Assembly: GCA_030549495.1 (NCBI GenBank) | Contig: JAUIRK010001040.1 | Span: 62,001-126,000, forward strand | Direction of reading: 5' to 3' | Length of the DNA stretch: 64,000 bases | DNA from: Nectonema munidae | Lineage: Eukaryota > Nematomorpha > Nectonematoida > Nectonematidae | Shown: in pieces, positions 9,700-20,371 of the stretch | Layout of the letters: every line of letters begins with the position of its first letter | Position numbering within the stretch: position 1 is the stretch's first letter | Position numbers and translations under genes: made by a program | Notes under the pieces: generated by a model | Told to the model about the DNA's origin: nothing | Database searches by the model: none | The model's input: the letters and a program-made list of their open reading frames with translations, nothing else

Positions 9700-12600
9700 A
9701 TTTTATTCAACATCCAACTTTTTATGGAAAAAGCCGTCAGACCAAAGGAGTTCAACGTTCTCCCTAACGAAGAACAAAGTGGAAAATTATGGAAGCACTG
9801 GTTTAGAGGATTCACTTACTACCTTGACTGTTTGAAGGATCACAGTCCCAACAAGCTTGAACTTCTCATCATTCACTTGGGACCTGACGTTGCTGAAAGC
9901 ATACAAAAAGCGTCAAGTTATGAGATGGCAATAAAGCAATTGGAAAGTGCATACGTCAAAGTTCCTAACGAAGTTCATGCAAGGCACCTCCTCTCAAAGC
10001 GCCTTCAATCAAGTGACGAGACCGTCGACTCTTTCTTTCAATCCTTGAAGGTGTTATCCATGAATTGCGAATTCAAAGAAGTAACTGCCGATGAGCACAA
10101 AGATCTTTTCATAAGAGATTCTCTCATCTCTGGATTGAGGAACAGTGCTATTCGAACCAGACTCCTTGAAAACACGAAACTTGATCTCAACACCGCAGTC
10201 AATCAAGCTAGAGCTATGGAGCAAGCTTTAAGCCAAAGCGAAAGCTACGCGTCCAATACCCTAACGCTTGCTGCAACCACACCTGATGAACTCTCAACCC
10301 GTCAAAATCGTGAAGCGTCAGAGATGGATAGTTGTTCTTCCTTTTTAAAATCTTCAAATGGAAATTGCTACTTCTGTGGAGGTAAAAGACACCCTAGAAA
10401 CTCTAGAGAGTTGTGTCCTGCCAAGCGTCATACCTGCTTCAAGTGTGGTAAACTTGGACATTTCTCCAAAGTTTGTCGATCTGCAAGGAAAAACGTTTCA
10501 AACATCAATGGAACGTCGAAGAAATCCAGCTGGAAAAGCATCGTTCTTCTCAACGGCTCTAAATGTCAAGTACTCGTCGACACTGGGAGCACCGACAACT
10601 TCTTGGACAAAGATACTGCTCGTCGACTGAATTTGAAGCTATATCCCTGCAAAGAAAAAGTCAGCATCGCTTCTAGCAAGTTCAAAATGCAGGTTATGGG
10701 AAGAACTAGTGCTCAATTGCAAATTCAAAATAAAGTCTACGATAATGTGGAGTTCTTGATTTTATCTAACTTGTGGAAAGAGGTCATCTTGGGAATTAGT
10801 TTTCTCAAAAGACATAAAGACATTACCATTGAATTCCGTGGGAAAGAACCTTCTTTGGATTTCCAATATCACAGTGGAAACCTTGAAGCTCGTCATACAT
10901 GTGCCACAAAGAACTCGAATGAAGTGAAACTTTTTAGATTCTTGTCTGCTAATTGTCGACCTCAGATAACAAGAACTAGAAAGTTCAGTGAAGATGATCA
11001 GCGATTTATACGAAGTGAAGTCCAGAGACTGCTGAAAGCTGGAGTTATTGAAGAATCCAATTCTCCATGGCGAGCTCAAGTTGTCCTTGTTCCCAAAACC
11101 GCCGGAGGGAAGAGAATGGTAGTTGACTTCTCACGCACGATAAATAATAGCTGACGCCTATCCTTTGCCTGATGTAAATGAATTGGCACATAAAGTAGCC
11201 AAATTCAAATACTTCAGTTTAATTGATCTTTCCGAAGCTTATTATCAAGTGGAACTGGGAAAAGACGAGCGAATGTACACTGGGTTTGAAGCTGACGGTA
11301 GACTTTATCAATTCACGAAAATTCCGATGGGAGTAACCAATGGGGCCTCTGCATTTCAGCGATACATCAATAACTTTATTTCGTTAAATAAACTTAGTGA
11401 TACTTTTTCTTACATAGACGATGTAATAATCTGTGGGAAGAAATCTAAAGTCTTTTCTTAACGCAGCCAATTCCTATCAACTAAACATCAATTGGAGCAA
11501 AAGTAAGCAAGGACTCGCATCTATCAAGTTTCTTGGATATGAGATTGGTGATGGGGAGCTAAGGCCTGACAAGGATCGCATCAAACCTCTGACAGAAATG
11601 CCAATACCGCGAAGTTCTGCTGAATTGAAAAGAATGATGGGATTCTTCTCATATTACGCCAAATGGATTTCCAATTACTCCACGAAAGTTCAATCTCTAA
11701 GTGACCTCCTTTCCTCTAACCAACAGTCAAATAAAAGTAATTCACTCTCTCAAAGAAGAAATTGGTAGATCTGCTTTACACGCAACCAAGAGTGGTGTGC
11801 CATTCGTTGTGGAAACAGACGCTTCAGAGAAGACAATCGCCGCCTCACTCTTGCAAAATGGAAGGCCTGTAGCATTCTTTTCCAAAACTCTTAATCTAGC
11901 AGAAACCAAAGCACATCGTGAAGAAAGAAGCTTACGCCATCATCGCATCGGTACGACACTGGAAGCACTTCCTAATTGGACAACACTTTACCGTAGTGAC
12001 GGACCAGAAAGCAGTTTCCTGCATTTTTAGCAATAATGGCAAGAACAAAATCAAAAACGACAAGATGCTTCCCTGGCGTTTGGAGTTAGCTTCATATTCC
12101 TTTGACATCAAGTATCGACCTGGAATCGACAATTTATCTGCAGATGCGTTATCACGTGCATGTTCAATTTCAAAAGACTCGACGAAGCTAAAAGAGCTGC
12201 ATGACTCACTGATCCATCCTGGAGTGCGAAGAATGAGTCACTTTGTCAGAGAAAAGAACCTACCCTTTTCAATGGACGAAATAAAAGTGATGACAAAGAA
12301 CTGCCAAGTCTGTTGTAAATGCAAACCAAGATTCTTCAAGTCTTACGGAGACCACATTGTAAAGTCTACAAAATCAAAGGTCCTTTGCCATCAGAAACCA
12401 AGAACAAGTACATTCTCACTATTATTGACGAGTATTCTAGATTTCCATTTGCTTTTCCTTGCAAGGATACGACGTCAACTACGGTAATAAAATGTTTGCA
12501 AGAAGTTTTCGCAATCTTTGGACTACCTAAATATGTACACTCAGATCGCGGGAGCTCATTTTTATCGAGTGAACTTAAAACTTTTCTTTTAAGTAAAGGC

Positions 12601-13173
12601 GTAGCCTCGACTTTCACAACAGCTTATAATCCTCAAGGCAATTCTCAATGCGAAAGATACAACGGAATTATCTGGAAAACCGTCACTTTAGCAACAGAGA
12701 CTCAAGGACTGCCCATCGAAAAATGGGAAGACGTTCTTCCAGATTGCTTGAATGCACTCCGAACACTTCTGAACACATCAACTAATGAAACTCCGCATGA
12801 AAGATTATTTAAGTTTGAAAGAAACAGCGCCAACAATAAAGTTCCAGATTGGCTGTCTAATACAAAAACTGTTTGGATGAAGAAATTATCCCGTCGAAAG
12901 CAAAGCCTCAAGTGGAGTTAGTCGAACTTTTGGAAATTAATCCGCAATGCGCAAGGGTAAAATCGCAAAATGGGAAGGAGAACACCGTGGCTCTCAAGCA
13001 TCTTGCCCCCAACCAAACTGAAAAGGAATTAGAAACTAAGGATCCTTCTCCAAACGAAGAACCCAGCAACGGTGAAGAATCAAAAGTGGAAGCACCACAC
13101 CTAAGAAGATCAACAAGGGAACGAAAGCCTGTCAAGAAATATGGCATAGACAATTCCCATTAGTGCGGAAGAT

Positions 13174-13396
13174 TGTATTATTCAAATAACCCTTCTTCAT
13201 TATTATTGTTATTTTTACTATTATCATCATTTTTGTTTATAAACTTACACATAATATCTTTTCATTTAACCATAATTATCTGTCATAGTTATATTTATTT
13301 TTGTCATTAATTATTTGTCATTAACACTTCTCTGAACATCACAATTCTTCTATTCTATTAATATAGACTTTTCTTTTACTATGCAAATTCTTATAT
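13174..13396 (+). repeat. 3' LTR, first part
   Basis: Matches the 5' LTR from its TG start to the edge of the (TA)n run, where element A interrupts it. A purine-rich stretch GCGGAAGA precedes it, as expected for a polypurine tract. Confidence 0.9.
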
Positions 13397-13398
13397 CA

Positions 13399-13433
13399 GA
13401 GGTCTGGCAAGACCTCCGGGGAGACAACTCGCC
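13399..13433 (-). other. Terminal hairpin and inner terminal repeat of element A
   Basis: Hairpin with a perfect 7-bp stem and 4-nt loop at 13,399-13,416, two bases from the element edge. Next to it, at 13,421-13,433, GAGACAACTCGCC resembles the opposite terminus AGACAACTTGCG. Copy B has the same at 51,001-51,035. Confidence 0.75.
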
Positions 13434-13956
13434 AAACTTGCCAGCCTTATTATATATTTAAATGTGTAAATCGTAAAATGCTTAAAAAATATACTTAAAA
13501 TAAAAATTTTCAAAAAATATTTTACATACATATTGAAAGCCACATTTCAAAAATTCTACCTAAAAGTTCAAAAAATTTAACTTTGAAATTGCAGTTTTAT
13601 TTCATAAAAACTATATGATTGGTTGAAATGTTTATGTAATATATAATAATAATAATAATACTACTACTAATACTACCAATACTACTTTTTGGAAATTTTT
13701 ACTTGTTTGATTTGAAGAAAGAATTCAACTGTTTTTCAATATTTCTTTTTTATGATATATATATCATTAGAAAGCTTATCGTTTGCTACATACTCTAGAA
13801 TAATTAATTTTTGCAAAAGTTTTAAAAAATTTTAATAAATGGACATTTATTCGAAAAATTTTGTCTAAATTTTTGAAAAAATTACGGACCACCTTTTTGT
13901 TTAAGCATAATGTGTCTTTTTAAAAAAAAAATTAAATGAAAATGGTGTCATTGGAA

Positions 13957-14640
13957 AGGTATACTCTTTGTGGTTAACATAGGCTAGGTTATACAAATAA
14001 ATATATTTTTATTTTTCCAAAATCTGCTTTTATGTGAGGTCAGTCAAGTTTTATCTAGTTTCAAAAAATACCAATAATAATTAACGTTCTTAATTTATAA
14101 AATATTTTTTGAATATTTTATATTCACAAAGGTAAAATATGATTTTTCACATTTTAAAATTTCATAGTTAAAGAAAACTGTCGAAAATTAATATATATTT
14201 TTTACTTTTTATGGGTCAATAGTATAGGTCAGTATAATGTTTTTCTAATAAATTTAAAATTATTTTTGAAGTGAAAAATGTTGATCGAATGTACAAGATT
14301 TGAAGCTATACTCTTTGTGGGTAAAATACGTTAGGTTTTACAAATAAATATATTTTTATTTTTTCAAAATCCGCTTTTATGTGAGGTCAGTCAACTTTTA
14401 TCTAGTTTCAAAAAATACCAATAATTAACGTGATGAGTTTATATATTATTTCTTCAAAATTTTATATTCACAAAGGTAGAATATGGGTTTTAACATTTTA
14501 AAATGTCATAGTTAAATAAAACTGTCGAAAATTAATATATATTTTTTACTTTTTATGGGTCAGTAGAGGTCAGTATAATATTTTTCTAATAAATTTTAAA
14601 TTTTTTTTTCAAGTGAAAAATGTCGATTAAATGTAAGAGT
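13957..14640. repeat. Direct duplication, period about 350 bp, in element A
   Basis: ATACTCTTTGTGG followed by TACAAATAAATATATTTTTA and GTGAGGTCAGTCAA appears at about 13,959-14,060 and again at about 14,309-14,400. The second unit ends with a GAAAAATGTCGATTAAATGT-like box matching 14,275. Confidence 0.75.
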
Positions 14641-15140
14641 TTTGTTTGATAATCGTAGTCTACTTTTATTTAGTTTAGATACAACCTTTCTAATTTTTAA
14701 CGAAGGGCATTCGTTAAAAATTATACCGACAGTGTGCGAAGAATAAATCACATTATTGATTGATTTTAGAGCATAATTATGCGAAGAAAGATGAACACAT
14801 TTTGCATTACGCGTTTGTGAGCGCAGTGAATTCTTATCTCACATACGCTTCACCACATCTTTAGCACGCGTGTGTGGTTTTGTCGATTGAATGTACGAGT
14901 TTTGTTGGATAATCGTAGTCTACTTTTATTTAGTTTAGATACAACCTTTCTAATTTTTAACGAAGGGCATTCGTTATATTTATACCGACAGTGTGCGAAG
15001 AATAAATCACATTATTGATTGATTTTAGAGCATAACTATGCGAAGAAAGATGAACACATGTTGCATTACGCGTTTGTGAGCGCAGTGAATTCTTATCTCG
15101 CATACGCTACACCACATCTTTAGCACGCGTGTGTGGTTTA
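14618..15140. repeat. Direct duplication of about 266 bp in element A
   Basis: Two units begin TGTCGATT(A/G)AATGTA at about 14,620 and 14,882 and end in CACGCGTGTGTGGTTT. Each contains the small palindrome TAACGAAGGGCATTCGTTA and a GC-richer box with ACGCGTTTGTGAGCGCAG, the highest GC in the element. Units differ at only a handful of positions. Confidence 0.85.
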
Positions 15141-15370
15141 TTTTATCGGGCTAGTGTACGCTTAGTTTATTTGTAGTGTTCCTAGCTTAAATCTTAGTCA
15201 AATATTAAAACGCTTATAACTTTCACATTTCTCAACAAAATGCATCATGCGATATACCAAATTAAAGCATTTTTTATGGCCTTTCAGAATACATTACTTA
15301 TATCATAAGTACTTAAGAAATGCCATTTTACTGTTTTTATTTTCCATGGGCTTCATACCATTAATTAGCA

Positions 15371-16720
15371 GATAAGGGATGCATTTTAAACTAAAGCTCC
15401 TTTCATTATGACAAATTTTTACCTATATTATGTGACAATTTCCAGCACAATTATAAAGCGACTCTACTCTCAGAATCTAAATTTATTTGTAGATTTTTAT
15501 AAAATAGTATTAGTTTTTCCATTTTTTTTATAAATTAACCTTCGTTTTTTTTATTGGTCAGTATAATCTTTTTCTAATAAATTTAAAATTATTTTTGAAG
15601 TGAAAAATGTAGATCGAATGTACAAGTTTTGTTGGATAATCGTAGTCCACTATTTATTTTTAGATTTTTATAAAATCATTTTAGTTTTCAGTTTTTTATA
15701 TATTAACATTAGTTTTTTACTTCTTTTGAAGTGCGGGTTTGATTTACACTTTGATTCGAAAAAAATATGTTTTGGATAAATATTATTTTATTATTGTTTA
15801 TTGCATATAAATTTTTAAAGAGAAGATAAATAGATCAAAATATGTGTTTTAATCAATTTTTATCAATAAGTAATCTCATGAATTTATTTTTTTTCACTTT
15901 AATCCTAAAGTGAATTTCTATATTTTTATAAAATAATTATAATTTTCGACATCCACATTGAAGAAATAATGAGTTTTGTTGGATAATCAGAATCTACTTT
16001 TATTTAGATTAGATACAACCTTTATAAGGGATGCATTTTAAACTAAAGCTCCTTTCATTTGGACAAATTTTTATCTATATTATGTGATAATTTCTAACAC
16101 AATTATAAAGCGACTCTACTCTCAGAATCTAAATTTATTTGTAGATTTTGAATTAATCAACCAAAATTTAAATGCGGGTTTGATTTACACTTTGATTCGA
16201 AAAAATATGTTTTGGATAAATATTATTTTTATTTTTTTTCACTTTAATCCTAAAGTGAATTTCTATATTTTTATAAAATAATTATAATTTTCGACATCCA
16301 CATTGAAGAAATAATGAGTTTTGTTGGATAATCATAATCTACTTTTATTTAGATTAGATATAACCTTTATAAGGGATGCATTTTAAACTAAAGCTCCTTT
16401 CATTTGGACAAATTTTTATCTATATTATGTGATAATTTCTAACACAATTATAAAGCGACTCTACTCTCAGAATCTAAATTTATTTGTAGATTTTGAATTA
16501 ATCAACCAAAATTTAAATGCGGGTTTGATTTACACTTTGATTCGAAAAAATATGTTTTGGATAAATATTATTTTTATTATTGTTTACTGCATTAAATTTA
16601 AGGAGATAAGGGATGCATTTTAAACTAAAGCTTTTTTCATTTGGACAAATTTTTACCTATATTCTGTGACAATTTCCAGGCCAATTATAAAGCGACTCTA
16701 CTTTCAGAATCTAAATTTAT
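15371..16720. repeat. Four copies of a ~130-bp motif, two in a 346-bp tandem duplication
   Basis: The string GGGATGCATTTTAAACTAAA recurs at about 15,376, 16,028, 16,374 and 16,610, each followed by TATAAAGCGACTCTACT and AATCTAAATTTATTTG. Units at 16,025 and 16,371 lie in a 346-bp near-perfect tandem duplication, each giving the same short frame of about 64 codons. This looks like repeat structure rather than protein coding. Confidence 0.85.
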
Positions 16721-16884
16721 TTGTATATTGAAGAAATATTTTTTCAGTATAAAGAGTTTAGAAAACTCTTCTCTAATATGTAATGATATATTCTCATCTA
16801 AATTTATTTGTATATTGAAGAAATATTTTTTCAGTATAAAGAGTTTAGAAAACTCTTCTCTAATATGTAATGATATATTCTCAT
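16712..16884. repeat. Tandem duplication of about 87 bp
   Basis: Two adjacent units with TATTGAAGAAATATTTTTTC, the palindrome GAGTTTAGAAAACTC and ATGTAATGATATATTCTCAT. Present identically in copy B at 47,549-47,720. Confidence 0.85.
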
Positions 16885-16906
16885 AACCTGTACGGTTGAA
16901 CGCGGG

Positions 16907-18453
16907 TAGACAACTTGCGTGTTATCTCCAACCCGTATATTACGATGATTCTTCTCCAACCTGTATTCTACGATGATTCATCTCCAAACTATATAGTACA
17001 ATGATTCATCTCCAACCTGTATACTACGATGATTCATCTCTAACCTGTATACTACGATGATTCATCTCCAACCTGTATACTACGATGGTTTCTATTCTAT
17101 GTACAAATAACTAGGGAGACAATGTTCAACTTTCTGTTCACATTCTGCTAGATGTAAGATTTGATATACCTCATTCGGGGAGACGATGCCACATAAGTTA
17201 TTACCTATATACATTATACCTGTATACTACGATGGTTCATCTCCAACCTGTATACCGCGATAATTCATATCAAAGAATCGAAAAATATTCTTTAAAAAAT
17301 CAAAAATATCAAACTTTCTGTTCATATTTTGCTACCTCATACGATGTTACAAAAGTTATTACCTATACTTTGCAATTTGCACGATTTTAAATATTATATT
17401 TGTCAAATAATCAAAATAAAATTCTGTAATCAAAGAATCGAAAAATATTCTTTAAAAAATCAAAAAATATCAAACTTTCTGTTCATATTTTGCTACCTCA
17501 TACGATGTTACAAAAGTTATTACCTATACTTTGCAATTTGCACGATTTTAAATATTATATTTGTCGAATAATCAAAGAATCGAAAAATGTTCAAATCAAA
17601 AAATATTTATTCTTTTTAAATATATCGTTGGCTCCCCTTACTTTTAAAATTGAAAGATAAACCTAGTCTTTAATAATTAATTTTTATCAACAGGTTTATG
17701 CACATACGAAACTAAAAGTAAGGGGAGCCAACGATATATTTAAAAAGAATAAATATTTTTTGATTTGAACATTTTTCGATTCTTTGATTATTCGACAAAT
17801 ATAATATTTAAAATCGTGCAAATTGCAAAGTATAGGTAATAACTTTTGTAACATCGTATGAGGTAGCAAAATATGAACAGAAAGTTTGATATTTTTTGAT
17901 TTTTTAAAGAATATTTTTCGATTCTTTGATTACAGAATTTTATTTTGATTATTTGACAAATATAATATTTAAAATCGTGCAAATTGCAAAGTATAGGTAA
18001 TAACTTTTGTAACATCGTATGAGGTAGCAAATTATGAACAGAAAGTTTGATATTTTTTGATTTTTTAAAGAATATTTTTCGATTCTTTGATATGAATTAT
18101 CGCGGTATACAGGTTGGAGATGAACCATCGTAGTATACAGGTATAATGTATATAGGTAATAACTTATGTGGCATCGTCTCCCCGAATGAGGTATATCAAA
18201 TCTTACATCTAGCAGAATGTGAACAGAAAGTTGAACATTGTCTCCCTAGTTATTTGTACATAGAATAGAAACCATCGTAGTATACAGGTTGGAGATGAAT
18301 CATCGTAGTATACAGGTTAGAGATGAATCATCGTAGTATACAGGTTGGAGATGAATCATTGTACTATATAGTTTGGAGATGAATCATCGTAGAATACAGG
18401 TTGGAGAAGAATCATCGTAATATACGGGTTGGAGATAACACGCAAGTTGTCTA
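16907..18453. repeat. Giant palindrome: 740-bp arms, 66-bp spacer
   Basis: Arm 1 is about 16,907-17,646 and arm 2 about 17,713-18,453. They are reverse complements with only rare mismatches. Outer ends are TAGACAACTTGCG and CGCAAGTTGTCTA; inner ends are GCTCCCCTTACTTTTA and its complement. Each arm holds about six units of a 28-bp motif TCTCCAACCTGTATACTACG plus ATGATTCA, then a 200-bp direct duplication around 17,330-17,570. A transcript would fold into a long hairpin. Confidence 0.93.
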
Positions 18454-18544
18454 TATATATATATATATATATGTAGTTATGTCTTTTCACGCGCTATTTG
18501 TTGAATAAAAGCTCCAGCCTTTCAGATTCTTTCTATTCATCACA
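18454..18544 (+). repeat. 3' LTR, second part
   Basis: The rest of the (TA)n run and the terminal 80 bp of the LTR, ending CA and followed by the target duplication ATGCT. It is the continuation of 13,174-13,396 across element A. Confidence 0.9.
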
Positions 18545-18647
18545 ATGCTTTTTACATATTTTGACATTTTCTTGCTCCTCTTTTCTTTGGTATATACTCG
18601 GTTATACAGCAATAACCACGAGAAGAAGTTAAAGGCTGAGTGAAGTC

Positions 18648-19013
18648 ATGCTCAATTCCATAAAATCTGATCAAATCTCTTCTTATGCAATGAGTAAGAG
18701 GATCATTACATCTGAGTTTCATTGGGGGTTGCTCAATTTCAGAGATGAGTCTCTAAGAAAATATTTCCTACCACTTTTAAGTGTCGAGGGGAATTTGGAA
18801 GGACTGTTACATTTTGAATTATGCAACTATTATGAGCTGCTAAATATTTGCAAAAAGCAAAAACGGCAATATTCTGAAAGTTTTATAACAAGTAAAATCT
18901 CTCAGCATTTTTTGCAAATATCTAAACCTGCTTTTAATTTATTATGCTCTATAATCGTTTCTGGTCTATTGCGTAACCCAAGTTTACCTAAATGTCTTGA
19001 CGTCAGGATGTAA
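18648..19013 (+). CDS. Unidentified 121-codon ORF
   Basis: Starts ATG at 18,648 about 100 bp beyond the LTR fossil and stops at 19,013. Composition is normal for a globular protein, unlike the low-complexity frames elsewhere, and it has four Cys and no signal peptide. The stretch LRKYFLPLLSVEGNLEGLLH followed by FELCNYYELLNI loosely recalls an RGS-type helical segment, but I would not assign the family. It could be one exon of a host gene or a relic of an unrecognised element. No promoter or splice signal was pinned down. Confidence 0.3.
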   Translation: MLNSIKSDQISSYAMSKRIITSEFHWGLLNFRDESLRKYFLPLLSVEGNLEGLLHFELCNYYELLNICKKQKRQYSESFITSKISQHFLQISKPAFNLLCSIIVSGLLRNPSLPKCLDVRM

Positions 19014-19615
19014 ACAACTTTTAAATATTTTAAGCGTGCTTTTTAAGGAATACATGCTGTCAATGATGCATATACCCACCATACAGAAATTTACTTTTAT
19101 TTTCAGTTAATTTTAGAGCTTTCAAGTAATCAGGCCTGTTTATGTGAGGCATTAATCACGGTCGAATCTGATGCTTAGGATTTTTGGGTGTGTGTTAGTG
19201 TCTATGATAGTGTTGTTGATTTTTAGGTTGAGTTTTGTGTTTTATTTAACTTTGTTTTGGCTAGTATATGTAAGAGGAAAAATTAAAATAAAACATTGGC
19301 TTTATTAAAGGGAATTCAGAATTCACAAAAATCGTTTAAAAGTGTGACACACTCTTTAACACATTTCATTTGTAAAATGTAAATTGACACCCATAAGAAT
19401 GATTGGTTAAAGTTCCTACACGGTGTGTGTGTGATATCATTTTAGGAGAGCGGATGCTCTATTGTTTCTTCAGATACATATACGCTTGTGAATAGTTATG
19501 CATATTTATGAACAATGCAAATTAAATGATTAAAGCTAATAACTTTTGATAGAATATAAATTTGACAAAAAATTTGAATTAAATAAAAAAAAGTAATTTA
19601 TTTATTTACTCAATT
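19014..19615. other. Non-coding stretch
   Basis: Nothing recognisable apart from AT-rich sequence and a few GT-rich runs around 19,180-19,270. Confidence 0.5.
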
Positions 19616-19619
19616 ATAA

Positions 19620-20175
19620 TATCTAATATAAAATATCTTGTATAGAAAAAGAATGAGAAATGTTAATTTTTTTAAAATCAATAAATGTAAAATCGTTTTT
19701 TTCAATTGTAATTGCAAACATAAGAGTTCCTTTATTCATATCAACTTCATCGAAATGAAGTGATTTACAGTCATTAATTTCTTTGAAATGTTTTGGAATT
19801 TTAAAATTTATATTCTTTGGAGGTTTTGGTCTCTCTTTATAATTCCTCATCAATCTTTTTATTCTTTCTGGTTTTGGTAGAGTTGATCTAACATCTTCAT
19901 TTCTGTTCCAAATATTATTTTATTACAAAAACTTATACATACAGTAAAAAATTATACAATACTTGTAAAGAAAACTTGTTGAGCTGTAGCAGGATAATTT
20001 TTCCTCATTTTTATATTTTTCCATTATAAGCGTTTTTGTCTCTGTGGGCTCGTGATTACTACGTATTTTTTTATACTTTTAACTTCATTTTCATTTACTT
20101 TATATATAATTCTCCCAAAACATTTCTTTGCACGGTTCATTGTGCAAACATAAGTTTCAGTCGAATTGTCTAAGA
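19620..20175 (-). pseudogene. MULE-type transposon remnant with FLYWCH-like finger
   Basis: Minus strand. At about 20,165-20,020 the frame reads TETYVCTMNRAKKCFGRIIY, a FLYWCH-like Cys pattern. At about 19,905-19,625 it reads LPKPERIKRL, RNYKERPKPPKNINF and IPKHFKEI, which matches the linker and start of the catalytic region of FLYWCH/MULE transposases (lPk, R-R/K, P-P-x-x-I, IP). The catalytic core itself is missing, and the reading frame breaks between the two parts. The family call rests on motif order only. Confidence 0.5.
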
Positions 20176-20371
20176 AAAAGTTATATAATTTTCAATATTA
20201 CATTAAAAAATACCATTATAATTAAGAAAAATAATCTAATTCCCTAATTACATTAAAAATATATATATATATATATATAATTTTTCTTTTCAAATAGTAA
20301 GAAAAACTGTCAATAAAAACAACCATTTTAAAATAAAATTTTCTCTGTGAATATGGATACACTGAATTCCA

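Larger units (their letters stand above)
13397..18453 (-). mobile_element. Element A: 5.06-kb non-coding element, Helitron2/Helentron-like, with giant palindrome
   Basis: Lies inside the (TA)n of a 3' LTR, so both edges are defined by the 5' LTR. On the minus strand it starts TAGACAACTTGCG at 18,453 and ends GGCGAGTTGTCTC (13,433-13,421), then the hairpin GAGGTCT-TGCC-AGACCTC (13,416-13,399), then TG at the edge. The start motif and the inverted copy upstream of the terminal hairpin match the asymmetric terminal inverted repeats plus 3' hairpin described for Helitron2/Helentron elements. No ORF above about 81 codons exists, so any copy would be non-autonomous. Internally it is built of nested direct duplications and a 1.55-kb palindrome. 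Copy B (46,061-51,037) is a near-identical reverse complement. The family assignment is inference; a foldback element is the alternative. Confidence 0.6.
9387..18544 (+). mobile_element. Ty3/Gypsy LTR retrotransposon fossil, with nested element A in its 3' LTR
   Basis: Target duplication ATGCT sits at 9,382-9,386 and 18,545-18,549. LTRs begin TGTATTATTC and end ATCACA. Without the nested element (13,397-18,453) the copy is about 4.1 kb. Parts in order: gag with two CCHC-like knuckles (about 9,724-10,480), aspartic protease (about 10,570), reverse transcriptase (about 10,960-11,700), RNase H (about 11,790-12,130) and integrase (about 12,180-12,860). That order places it with Ty3/Gypsy. The coding region is broken, with roughly six breaks. 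The two LTRs differ at only a few positions by eye, so insertion was recent. Confidence 0.92.

Noticed and set aside
13620-13690. AAT/ACT microsatellite in element A as a functional array
   Set aside because: Simple repeat, identical in copy B at 50,755-50,795, with no sign of special function.
16084-16886. Short frames in elements A and B as genes
   Set aside because: They are 64-81 codons, low-complexity, repeated because the DNA is duplicated, and lack any recognisable domain. Conservation between A and B only reflects their youth.
17329-18030. Identical 80-codon frames on opposite strands in the palindrome
   Set aside because: They are a necessary result of the inverted arms and contain an internally repeated peptide; nothing points to translation.
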